A stretch of 64,000 nt of DNA from an uncultured Ignavibacteria bacterium (GTDB taxonomy: Bacteria > Bacteroidota > Ignavibacteria > Tepidaquicellales > Tepidaquicellaceae): the NCBI GenBank assembly GCA_937974175.1, contig CALJIG010000054.1, positions 1 to 64,000 on the forward strand, written 5' to 3'. A program made the position numbers and the translations under genes. Shown piece after piece: positions 9,349-17,035 of this stretch. A model generated the notes under the pieces. It was not told where the DNA came from and did no database searches. It saw only the letters and a program-made list of their open reading frames with translations. The first letter of the stretch is position 1, and each line of letters begins with the position of its first letter.

Positions 9349-9945
9349 TTATAATTCTTCTATTGAAATATTGTGATTTGTATAGATGCAGATATCCGCT
9401 GCCTGGTTCAATGATTCGGTTACAATTTCTTTCGATGAAAGCTTCGTGTACTTTACCAGAACTTTTGCTGCGGCTAATGCATAAGGACCGCCTGAACCTA
9501 TTGCAACTATGCCGTCATCGGGTTCAATTATATCTCCGTTGCCGGAAATTATATATGCCTTATCTTTGCCAACGACTGCTAGCAATGCTTCAAGCCTGCG
9601 GAGATATTTATCGCTGCGCCATTCCTTTGCCATCTCTACTGCTGCGCGGGCAAGATTTCCTTTGTACTGCTCAAGCTTCGATTCAAATCTTTCATACAGA
9701 GTAAATGCATCGGATGTTGAACCTGCGAAACCGACGAGCACTGAGTCGTTATAAATTTTTCTTACTTTCTTAGTTGTAGATTTTGCGACTGTAGTACCCA
9801 TTGTAACCTGACCGTCACTGCCTATTGCAGCTTTGCCGTTACGCACAAGTCCGATTACTGTAGTCGACCTGATTTTATTTTCGTTGTTGTCGATTTTATT
9901 TTTGTTCAATCTTTTTAAATTAAAATTTTTAAATGTTTCCCACAC
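9349..9945 (-). CDS. hslV: ATP-dependent protease subunit HslV
   Basis: N-terminal-threonine peptidase that forms the double-hexamer core of HslUV. The conserved mature N-terminus TTVIGLVRNG begins at residue 28 of this reading frame and the GSDGQVTMG and IGSGGPYALAAA blocks follow. The start is GTG, preceded by a GGTGAAGA ribosome-binding stretch about 8-10 bases upstream; there is no in-frame ATG nearer the catalytic threonine, although a TTG at residue 13 is possible. This implies a propeptide of about 27 (or 15) residues that must be cut to expose Thr28. Order rpoN-hslV-hslU on the minus strand. Confidence 0.93.
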   Translation of the reverse strand: MWETFKNFNLKRLNKNKIDNNENKIRSTTVIGLVRNGKAAIGSDGQVTMGTTVAKSTTKKVRKIYNDSVLVGFAGSTSDAFTLYERFESKLEQYKGNLARAAVEMAKEWRSDKYLRRLEALLAVVGKDKAYIISGNGDIIEPDDGIVAIGSGGPYALAAAKVLVKYTKLSSKEIVTESLNQAADICIYTNHNISIEEL

Positions 9946-9998
9946 ATTTATTTCTTCACCATTGAATCTGTTAATTGTTAATTACTAATTGATAATTG

Positions 9999-11492
9999 TT
10001 AAATACTTCGTCTCAACCTCGCCTTTGCAAGTCCCATTGCCTCTCTATATTTCGTGACTGTACGTCGAGCAATTTTATATCCGGCATTTGTCATTTCTTT
10101 TACAAGAGCATCATCGGTAAACGGATTCTTTTTATCTTCATTATCAATAATACTTTTCAATTTATCTTTTGCTTCTTTTGCAGATACATCAAAGCCGTCT
10201 TCATTTGTAAGCGCATTGCTGAAGAATGATTTAAGTGAATAAATACCAAAGTCAGTCTGCACATACTTACCTTTCACTGCGCGGCTGACGGTAGATACAT
10301 CCATCGAAATATCTTCTGCAACATCTTTTTCTATCATTGGTCTCAATCCCACACCTTCATTATTAAACCATACATATTGTCTTTGCAGAATTGAGTTCAT
10401 TACTTTAAGCAAAGTCTGCCTTCTGGAATTAATCGCATCTAAAAACCATTTCGCGCGGTTAAAATTATTCGATAAAAATTCTTTCGTATCTTTATCAATT
10501 TTATCTCCGCTCTGATACATCTCCCTGTACGATTTATTGATACGAAGCGAAGGGACATTCTTTTCATTGAGATAAACTTCATAGTTATTATTTACCTTGG
10601 TAATAATTATATCGGGATAGATATAGCTTTCAGCAGCGCCGCTTTCTGTCTGGCCGGGCTTTGGGTTAAGCTTATGAATCAGTTCAAATATTTTTTTAAC
10701 TTTCTCAAGAGATGTGTTCAATTCTTTTGCAAGCTTTTCGTAATTCTTTAAGCGAAGCTCTTCAAAGAACTCGTTAACTACACGCAGCGCATTTTTCTTT
10801 ACAAAAGAATCTATTGCCGTTCTTTCAATCTGTACAGATAAACATTCCTGAAGATTTCTTGCAGCGATGCCGGCAGGTTCAAGTGAGCCTTGCAGTTCTT
10901 TTAAAACTTCTTCTACTTCAAGTATAGAAAAGAATTCATCCTTAAATTCAGTATCGAGCTTCAGTTCATCCATATCTCTTATCAGATCAATAATATCAGT
11001 GGTTAGATATCCTTCATCATTCAATGAGCCGACAATTTCTTCTGCTATAAATGCTTTTTTTGCGGGCAAGCCCATCAGATGAACCTGAAGCATCAAGCTT
11101 TCATTTAAAAAAGATGCAGCCTGTATATTGGAGTTATCGTAGTCGTTCTGTGTACCCTTTGATGCATGTTCAGCGGGGTCATAATCCATTTCTTCTTTAT
11201 TAAAATAATCATCCCAGTCAAGCTCATCTTCTTTCGTATTTTCAGACGGCTCTATTTCTTCATCTTCTTTCTTTGCATCTTCCTCATCTTTTTTTAATTC
11301 AAGATCTTTTTCCTCTTGTGTTTCATCCTTTACTTCATCTGGAGATTCCTCTTCCAGAAGTACATTTTCTTCAAGCTCTTTCTTTATCATCTGCTCAAGC
11401 GCCAGAGTAGGCACTGCAAGTACACTCTGATTAAGTATTACTTTTGGAAAAAGTTTTTGTGATAGTTTTAAATTTTGACTTTGTGATATCAC
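9999..11492 (-). CDS. rpoN: RNA polymerase sigma-54 factor
   Basis: Sigma-54 directs RNA polymerase to -24/-12 promoters and needs an ATP-dependent activator. In 497 residues it has the N-terminal activator-interacting region (about 1-50), an acidic linker very rich in Glu/Asp/Lys (about 50-115), the core-binding domain, the helix-turn-helix block VAEDISMDVSTVSRAVKGK and the C-terminal RpoN box ARRTVTKYREAM that reads the -24 element. The GTG start overlaps the TAG stop of the DUF3109 gene by one base. No activator gene is in the window, but three genes here carry -24/-12-like sequences upstream (30984, 43980, 44675). Confidence 0.96.
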   Translation of the reverse strand: MISQSQNLKLSQKLFPKVILNQSVLAVPTLALEQMIKKELEENVLLEEESPDEVKDETQEEKDLELKKDEEDAKKEDEEIEPSENTKEDELDWDDYFNKEEMDYDPAEHASKGTQNDYDNSNIQAASFLNESLMLQVHLMGLPAKKAFIAEEIVGSLNDEGYLTTDIIDLIRDMDELKLDTEFKDEFFSILEVEEVLKELQGSLEPAGIAARNLQECLSVQIERTAIDSFVKKNALRVVNEFFEELRLKNYEKLAKELNTSLEKVKKIFELIHKLNPKPGQTESGAAESYIYPDIIITKVNNNYEVYLNEKNVPSLRINKSYREMYQSGDKIDKDTKEFLSNNFNRAKWFLDAINSRRQTLLKVMNSILQRQYVWFNNEGVGLRPMIEKDVAEDISMDVSTVSRAVKGKYVQTDFGIYSLKSFFSNALTNEDGFDVSAKEAKDKLKSIIDNEDKKNPFTDDALVKEMTNAGYKIARRTVTKYREAMGLAKARLRRSI

Positions 11493-12073
11493 TATACTTT
11501 TATTTTATTTGTTTTATTTAGAAATTTTTCTTTTGCAGCTTTATAAAAATCAATTCCGAATTCATCTATCAATGGCTGCTTTAGGAATTCGAAAACCGTT
11601 TTATCTTCTGTAACACCTTTATCAAGCGCATCGTTGCACTCGGTAATTTTTTCGTAACGGATTATATTTCTCTTTTTACCGTATACTCTTACAGGGAATA
11701 AATAGCATGACATTGGTTTCTTGAATTGAATTTCTCCTGCAAAATATGCCGTCTGAAATGCGCACTTGGCTATCCCCTTCTCATCATAAAAAGAAAATAC
11801 ACATTCGTTATCATTATAAGTACTCACTGCTAAATTATGGTCGTGCTTATAATAAAATCCTTCACGCTCTATTATATCCAGATGTCTCTCCGGTAGATAT
11901 TTTAAAACCTTCGGCATTGCATGCTTCATAATGTTTACTTCAGATTCCATCAGCGGCGCGCCTTCTGTTCCCTGTATTGTGCAGCATGCTCCTTTGCATG
12001 CATTCAGGTCGCAAGAAAATTTCACATCGAAAATCCTGTCGTCTATTATATACTTGTCTAAATTTATTTTCAT
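11492..12073 (-). CDS. DUF3109 cysteine-rich protein
   Basis: A 193-residue protein with a cysteine cluster at the N-terminus (CDLNACKGACC) and further cysteines in NECVF, IAKCAFQ and SCYLFPVR, the pattern of DUF3109 proteins, which resemble the YkgJ-like metal or iron-sulfur cluster proteins. Function is not established. It is translationally coupled to rpoN by a one-base overlap; whether that link is functional is unknown. Confidence 0.8.
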   Translation of the reverse strand: MKINLDKYIIDDRIFDVKFSCDLNACKGACCTIQGTEGAPLMESEVNIMKHAMPKVLKYLPERHLDIIEREGFYYKHDHNLAVSTYNDNECVFSFYDEKGIAKCAFQTAYFAGEIQFKKPMSCYLFPVRVYGKKRNIIRYEKITECNDALDKGVTEDKTVFEFLKQPLIDEFGIDFYKAAKEKFLNKTNKIKV

Positions 12074-12095
12074 TATTTTTTATAATAAGCATAAC

Positions 12096-12205
12096 AAATT
12101 CCTCCCTTGAGGGAGGTGGTCCCGATTTATCGGGAACGGTGGGTGTTCGTTCAAACACCCCTCCCTTTCGCTCCGCGAAAGTACTCCCCTCAAGGGGAGA
12201 ATTTT
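12096..12205. repeat. Modular palindromic repeat, family A copy 1
   Basis: About 110 bases made of nested palindromes. The outer arms (CTCCCTTGAGGGAG at the left, CTCCCCTCAAGGGGAG at the right) enclose GGTGGGTGTTCG and CAAACACCCCTCCC. Two inner slots hold small variable hairpins. A second copy lies at 50944-51045 with the same backbone but different inner hairpins. It fills the whole gap between dprA and the DUF3109 gene. Apparent reading frames through it are repeat artefacts. Confidence 0.85.
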
Positions 12206-12217
12206 TAATAATAATAC

Positions 12218-13375
12218 TTAAGCACGAACAAAATATTTTCCGGGCAGCTGCCTTACAATTCCTTTGAACTCCAGGCTCAGCAATTCAACTAAGCACGATG
12301 AAATATTAAACCCGCTGCCTTCATAAATTTTATCTATGTGTACGGGTTCAAAGCCGAGTAAATTATAAATAACAGTTTCTGACTTCGATAAGTTCGGCAA
12401 TACTTTTTTCTCTTCTTTATACTTTGCCTTAACAAAATTTTTCATTTTGCTTTCAAGCTCAACTAAAACATCATCGGCATTCATCACAAGCTTTGCAGTT
12501 CCTTTTTTAATAAGGTTATTCGTTCCTTCTGACTGCTTCGAGTTCAGATGTCCCGGCACTGCAAAAACTTCCCTGTCCTGGTCAATAGCAAATCCTGCAG
12601 TTATCAGCGCGCCGCCTCTTGCATTACTCTCTATAATAATTGTGCCAACACTTATCCCGCTTATAATTCTGTTCCTCTTCGGGAAGTTAGGCTTATCAGG
12701 GAAAGTACCCGGCGGAAACTCAGAAACAACTGCTCCTATTTCTGCAACTTCATCGTATAACTTTTTATTTTCGGGCGGATAAATTACATCTACTCCGCAG
12801 CCAAGAACTGCATAATTTATATTTCCGAATTTGCATGCCGTCTTATGACAGATTGCATCAACTCCCTTTGCCATTCCGCTCATTAAAGGAATATTCATTT
12901 TAGAAAACTCCTGCGAAAAATTTTCGCACATCTGCCTTCCGTATTCACTTGGCGTTCGTGTGCCGACTATGCCGATAGAGTATATATCGTTCGGATTTAA
13001 ATTTCCTCTGTAATATAAAAGAACAGGCGCGTCATAAATCGGTTTCAAATTCTTAGGATAATCATCGCGCAGGTATGTACTTATCCTGATATTTTTTTTC
13101 TCACAAGTTTCTAATAATTTTCCGAACTCTTTTTCCAGACTTTCAACTGCTGCCTTGCTTTTCCTTACATTCTCAAATGTCCTCAGATTATTAATACTTA
13201 AAATTTCGGTATTCTTTATGCTGAGCAAGTCAGCTTTAAAAACAGCTTCCGGACTTTTGAACAACTTAACGAGCGAGGCAATTTTTATATTTCCCATTCT
13301 TTCAATTCGTGAAAGGAAATATAAATATTTTATTTCATTAAACTCAGCCTCACTTAAGTTAAGGTTTTCACTCAT
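12218..13375 (-). CDS. dprA: DNA-processing protein DprA (Smf)
   Basis: DprA protects incoming single-stranded DNA during natural transformation and loads RecA. The Rossmann-like core shows GIVGTRTPSEYG, SGMAKGVDAICH, VLGCGVDVIYPPENK, FPKRNRIISG and ALITAGFAIDQDREVFAVPG, all signature blocks, and the C-terminal winged-helix domain follows (about 320-385). Length 385 is normal. A natural competence pathway is suggested but no com genes are in the window. Confidence 0.95.
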   Translation of the reverse strand: MSENLNLSEAEFNEIKYLYFLSRIERMGNIKIASLVKLFKSPEAVFKADLLSIKNTEILSINNLRTFENVRKSKAAVESLEKEFGKLLETCEKKNIRISTYLRDDYPKNLKPIYDAPVLLYYRGNLNPNDIYSIGIVGTRTPSEYGRQMCENFSQEFSKMNIPLMSGMAKGVDAICHKTACKFGNINYAVLGCGVDVIYPPENKKLYDEVAEIGAVVSEFPPGTFPDKPNFPKRNRIISGISVGTIIIESNARGGALITAGFAIDQDREVFAVPGHLNSKQSEGTNNLIKKGTAKLVMNADDVLVELESKMKNFVKAKYKEEKKVLPNLSKSETVIYNLLGFEPVHIDKIYEGSGFNISSCLVELLSLEFKGIVRQLPGKYFVRA

Positions 13376-13460
13376 TTTATTAATTTAAATATTATATCCT
13401 TTTAAATGAATGTCTAAAAAAAGTAGTAGAATTTTACCATATAAGCCTACAAATATTATA

Positions 13461-13607
13461 AATTAACCACAGAGTGCACAATGAGTATCACAGAGAACAC
13501 GGAGAATTTTTTGAATATGGTAAATGGTGAATCGCAAATCAATAAATAAAAGAGGTTCACTCTCTGTGTTTTCTGTGTAAAACTCTGTGAGCTCTGTGGT
13601 TAATTTT
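13461..13607. repeat. Inverted repeat built of ACAGAG units
   Basis: The 439-base gap between dprA and the next gene has no gene. It contains an imperfect long inverted repeat: left arm rich in CACAGAG (AACCACAGAG, ATCACAGAGAACAC) and right arm in CTCTGTG (TCTCTGTGTTTTCTGTG, GCTCTGTGGTT). The remaining sequence is AT-rich and should carry the promoter of the plus-strand outer membrane protein gene. Related CGCAAAG-based repeats are at 26750 and 54936. Confidence 0.75.
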
Positions 13608-13814
13608 CGGGTCAAAAAATAATTATTTTTACTGTTTTATTTTATAAATAAAAATGATAGTTTTGTAACTATATTATTACGGCAAATATTTATCTATACG
13701 TAATTTTGCAGATAAAGTAATTCGTTAAACAGATGCAGTAAGAACTATATATTTCAGTGTTTATTTTTACATAATATTCTTTTAATTTAAGCCATTAATC
13801 AAAAAATACATAAT

Positions 13815-14618
13815 TTGCAGACCCCGTTAAAAAGTAAGTTCTTGTTAGTCATGGCCGCCTTATGCATTTTTTTCTTCTGTTCTGAAAAATCGTATTCGCA
13901 ATGGATTCCAACAAAAGGCAAAAGCGGAACGCTTATTACGATGAAATACGGCGAATTCAATCAGTTTTATGACCCTGCAGGAAATCTTATCAGCCAAAAT
14001 TCAAAGTTCAATAGATTCGATATAGATATTTTTAATATCACGGGAATAAGCCCGAGCGTAGGATTTTTTGTGAAATTCGGAATAGCAAAGCTTACTAATC
14101 AGGACCCCGTTACAGGAACAAAAAGCAGTTTTGGTTTTAAAAATCCAAGCATTGGTATGGTTTACCAGCTCTATAAAGGACCTCCCATTATGGGTCTTGA
14201 GCTTGAAGTAAATTTACCACTCCATTTTCCTAAGGATGTTGACCCTGCGCTTGATGCAGACTTTGCTACATACAGCATCGGCTTTACAATGGGTAACGGT
14301 ATGCGAATTTTCAGAATGCCTTCATATTATAGTACCGGTATAAAATATAAATTCAGAGGTCAAGCAGATGCAGGCTCTGAAGTTTCACTTTATTTTACAT
14401 TAGGTTCATCGATAAACAGATTAACTAGCTGGTATGTTACATTAGAAACTAACAGAGGTCTGGATGGAAATCCGCAAAGCTCAACGAAAATTTCAGGAGC
14501 AATCAATCAGAAAGTTTCAAAGACAATGAGTCTTTCATTCGGAACTGAATATGTAATTTCAGGAAAGAACGTTTCAACTGGTCCGAGTATATTTGTAGGA
14601 TTCAATTTCGGTTACTAA
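13815..14618 (+). CDS. Secreted outer membrane beta-barrel protein
   Basis: A 267-residue protein of unknown function. The TTG start is preferred because it supplies the lysine-containing n-region of a Sec signal peptide (residues 1-29, ending in SYSQ); the first ATG, 13 codons in, would leave a signal without basic residues. The mature part has repeated amphipathic strands and glycine/aromatic pairs (GISPSVGFFVKFG, GLELEVNLPLHF, SLSFGTEYVISG) and ends in IFVGFNFGY, typical of outer-membrane barrels. A polysaccharide- or MetA-pathway-type outer membrane protein is possible but not shown. Confidence 0.7.
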   Translation: MQTPLKSKFLLVMAALCIFFFCSEKSYSQWIPTKGKSGTLITMKYGEFNQFYDPAGNLISQNSKFNRFDIDIFNITGISPSVGFFVKFGIAKLTNQDPVTGTKSSFGFKNPSIGMVYQLYKGPPIMGLELEVNLPLHFPKDVDPALDADFATYSIGFTMGNGMRIFRMPSYYSTGIKYKFRGQADAGSEVSLYFTLGSSINRLTSWYVTLETNRGLDGNPQSSTKISGAINQKVSKTMSLSFGTEYVISGKNVSTGPSIFVGFNFGY

Positions 14619-14659
14619 TATTTATAAATTCTTACGGCTTTTATTTTAATAAATAATAA

Positions 14660-16264
14660 ATGGTAGATAAATTTTTTAGTGATGAGGTAACGATAAAATC
14701 TTTCAGGCGTGTATTTTATTTTACTTTAATAGTAGGGTTTGCTGCGCAGCTTGCAAGTTATTTCTACGAATACGTTTACGCCTATCCTGATGCCATCAGC
14801 CGCGCCGATATTGCACGAAGATTTTATGATTCGCTAACTCCCGGCATCAGTCAGCAGTTAGGTACTGCATGGCTTCCCATACCGGCAGTTATGCTTCTTC
14901 CATTTACTTATTTTAATTTTCTCTGGTACACAGGCCTTGCAGGCAGCATTGTAAATCTTACCTGCTTCGTAATTACTTCACTTTGTATCTTCCTCTCGGT
15001 AAGACTTATCACCGAGCACAGACTTTCACAATATATCGCAGTTTTTATTTTTGTTATAAACCCTAACATTCTCTACCTCCAGACAACTGCAATGTCTGAA
15101 ATGATTCTGATGATGTTCATGACTTCATCGGTTTATTATCTTCTTAAGTGGAATGTCACAGGAGAAAAAGTATGGTTCATTTATTCAGCGTGCTTGACTG
15201 CTCTTGCAGTGGGCTCGCGTTATGAAGGATGGACATTTGCGCTATGTATAATCATCGCAGTTGTTCTTTTATGCTTTGGTAAGAACAAAACAATGGTCAT
15301 CCGCTATTCAATTTTATACATAGCTCCGACTGCTTTATTTGTAGGCTTCTGGCTCTATCATAACTGGAGTGTCTACGGCGACCCTATTGCATTCTTACGC
15401 GGTGAGTACTCTGCAGGGGCATGGTTTGAGAAAGGCGGCAGGTTCAATGCTAAAGGTGATTTATTATTCTCGCTGGTTGTTTACTTAAATAATATTGTTC
15501 AGCTTATAGGTACTATACCACTGCTATTATTCGGTGTCGGTGTTATAATTTATTTCTTAGTCAATAAGTTCAGATTCTCTGCTATAACTCCATACGTATT
15601 TTTGATTTCGATTCCCGTTACTATTTATCTTGTCTATGCCGGCTCGATTATTATTGAAATGCCTAACATAGAGCCATACGGATATTATAATGCGCGGTAT
15701 GGAGTGTTTATTATTCCCGGCGTTGCATTCTTCATAGGATATTTATCATATAAAATTTACGAGTACAGATATTATAACAATCTTCCCTATTACATCGGCT
15801 ATTTTGTTTTAGCTTTGATTATTCCTCTTAGCTATTATTACAACTGGCCGAAAGGCGCGCCTGTAATTGTTGAGACAGCATTCTTTAATAATTCGCGTCC
15901 TGAAATTAACAGGGCTTCTGAATTTTTAAGAATGAACTACCGCGCAGGAACAATATTTTACGACGGAGTTAACTTCTCTTTAAAGCCCTGGACAAAGATT
16001 GATATCAAAGACAGAATCTATCCGGAAAGCTGGGAAGTCGGACCGAAGACTTTAGCCCGTCCGCAGGATTATGCTTCATGGATTTTAATCGATAATAAAA
16101 ATCCTTACTACAGATTAAGAGATAAGATTGACCCTATTATTCTGAACAGGTATTACGATTTGCTCTACGTTGATAACGGTATTGAAATCTACAAGAGAAA
16201 TGCTCCTATAGAGCCGGTCACAGTAGACCTGAATAAGAAAGACGAAGAAGAACCGCTAAAATAA
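14660..16264 (+). CDS. Polytopic GT-C glycosyltransferase (ArnT/PMT-like)
   Basis: A 534-residue membrane protein with roughly ten to twelve hydrophobic segments. The loop after the first segment contains YPDAISRADIARR, an acidic motif in the place where GT-C enzymes (ArnT, PMT, family 39 glycosyltransferases) hold their catalytic acid, followed by another segment and the typical alternation of helices; the C-terminal third is soluble and would be periplasmic. Such enzymes use lipid-linked sugars and transfer them to lipids or proteins on the outer face. Substrate is unknown. The two following genes encode small DMT membrane proteins similar in size to ArnE/ArnF flippase halves, supporting a lipid-linked sugar role. 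Confidence 0.7.
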   Translation: MVDKFFSDEVTIKSFRRVFYFTLIVGFAAQLASYFYEYVYAYPDAISRADIARRFYDSLTPGISQQLGTAWLPIPAVMLLPFTYFNFLWYTGLAGSIVNLTCFVITSLCIFLSVRLITEHRLSQYIAVFIFVINPNILYLQTTAMSEMILMMFMTSSVYYLLKWNVTGEKVWFIYSACLTALAVGSRYEGWTFALCIIIAVVLLCFGKNKTMVIRYSILYIAPTALFVGFWLYHNWSVYGDPIAFLRGEYSAGAWFEKGGRFNAKGDLLFSLVVYLNNIVQLIGTIPLLLFGVGVIIYFLVNKFRFSAITPYVFLISIPVTIYLVYAGSIIIEMPNIEPYGYYNARYGVFIIPGVAFFIGYLSYKIYEYRYYNNLPYYIGYFVLALIIPLSYYYNWPKGAPVIVETAFFNNSRPEINRASEFLRMNYRAGTIFYDGVNFSLKPWTKIDIKDRIYPESWEVGPKTLARPQDYASWILIDNKNPYYRLRDKIDPIILNRYYDLLYVDNGIEIYKRNAPIEPVTVDLNKKDEEEPLK

Positions 16265-16293
16265 TTTTCTACAATTAAAGTTATGCTGCATTA

Positions 16294-16677
16294 ATGAAAC
16301 ATTATACCGGAATACTTCTTGTAATTGTTTGCACATTTCTGGGAACAGCAGCACAGATTCTTTTTAAACTCTCTTCCAATACAGCAGTAACTCAAAAACA
16401 CAGTTTAATAGACACGGTAATGAATCCTGTTCTCATAGGAGGATTCATTGCTTACGGTCTAAGCTTCCTTATACTCACAATCGCATTAAAGGAAGATGAC
16501 CTTTCCACATTGTATCCTTTTATAGGATTAACATACGTGTGGGTAAGCATTATCTCCCCTCTTTTTTTCCCGTCAGATTCATACAGCTTTTTAAGATTTG
16601 CAGGAGTTGCGGCTATTGTGGCAGGTGTTTCCTTTATAGGATACGGAGGCAAAGGAGGTGATAAACGTGGAAAATAG
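16294..16677 (+). CDS. Small DMT-superfamily membrane protein (ArnE/SMR-like half 1)
   Basis: A 127-residue protein with four predicted membrane helices and no soluble domain. The pattern ILFKLSSN in helix 1 and LSTLYPFIGLTYVWVSI in helix 3 matches EamA/SMR-type halves of the drug/metabolite transporter superfamily. The next gene encodes a similar half, and the pair overlaps, so a heterodimer is likely, as in ArnE/ArnF, which flips a lipid-linked aminosugar. Substrate is not known. Confidence 0.7.
   Translation: MKHYTGILLVIVCTFLGTAAQILFKLSSNTAVTQKHSLIDTVMNPVLIGGFIAYGLSFLILTIALKEDDLSTLYPFIGLTYVWVSIISPLFFPSDSYSFLRFAGVAAIVAGVSFIGYGGKGGDKRGK
16653..16658 (+). promoter_or_regulatory. Ribosome-binding site deciding the next start
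   Basis: A perfect AGGAGG with 8 bases to a GTG at 16667. The upstream in-frame GTG at 16658 would overlap this site, so the downstream GTG is the better start. Confidence 0.75.
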
Positions 16678-17029
16678 ACCAACAGAGCTCTGGGCTATAG
16701 GATTAGTTATTCTCAGCACAATCATAGGCGCTGCAGGACCAATCATGATGAAAGTCGGCGTGCGCGATATGAAGATGTCTCTCTTCAATATCATTAAAAA
16801 TCCGCGTATAATTTTTGGAGCTTGTATGATGGTAATCTCTGCAGGTGTTTACATCATGGCGTTGAAAGGCGGCGAGCTCAGTGTGCTTTATCCTTATGCT
16901 TCACTAAGTTATTTGTGGGTTACACTCATTTCAAAATTCTACCTTAAAGAAGAAATTAACACCCCCAAAATTTCTGGCATTGCTTTAATTATTCTTGGCA
17001 TCATTCTCATAGGGCTCTCCAATAAATAA
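16667..17029 (+). CDS. Small DMT-superfamily membrane protein (ArnF/SMR-like half 2)
   Basis: A 120-residue four-helix membrane protein similar in layout to its upstream neighbour (both have the motif LSxLYPxxxLxYxWVxxIS in the third helix). It overlaps the preceding gene by 11 bases and is likely translated together with it. The GTG start at 16667 is chosen because of the AGGAGG at 16653; a GTG three codons earlier is also in frame. Together with the GT-C enzyme it probably handles a lipid-linked sugar. Confidence 0.7.
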   Translation: MENRPTELWAIGLVILSTIIGAAGPIMMKVGVRDMKMSLFNIIKNPRIIFGACMMVISAGVYIMALKGGELSVLYPYASLSYLWVTLISKFYLKEEINTPKISGIALIILGIILIGLSNK

Positions 17030-17035
17030 GCATAT

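Noticed and set aside
11940..12158. Minus-strand reading frame beginning MFERTPTV, similar to one at 50809-51003
   Set aside because: Both are translations of the family A palindromic repeat rather than genes; the similarity comes from the repeat.
13701..13708. TAATTTTG, similar to the Bacteroidota -7 box TAnnTTTG; also at 56774-56781 and 7794-7801 (minus)
   Set aside because: In such AT-rich DNA the motif is expected often by chance and no matching -33 box could be assigned.
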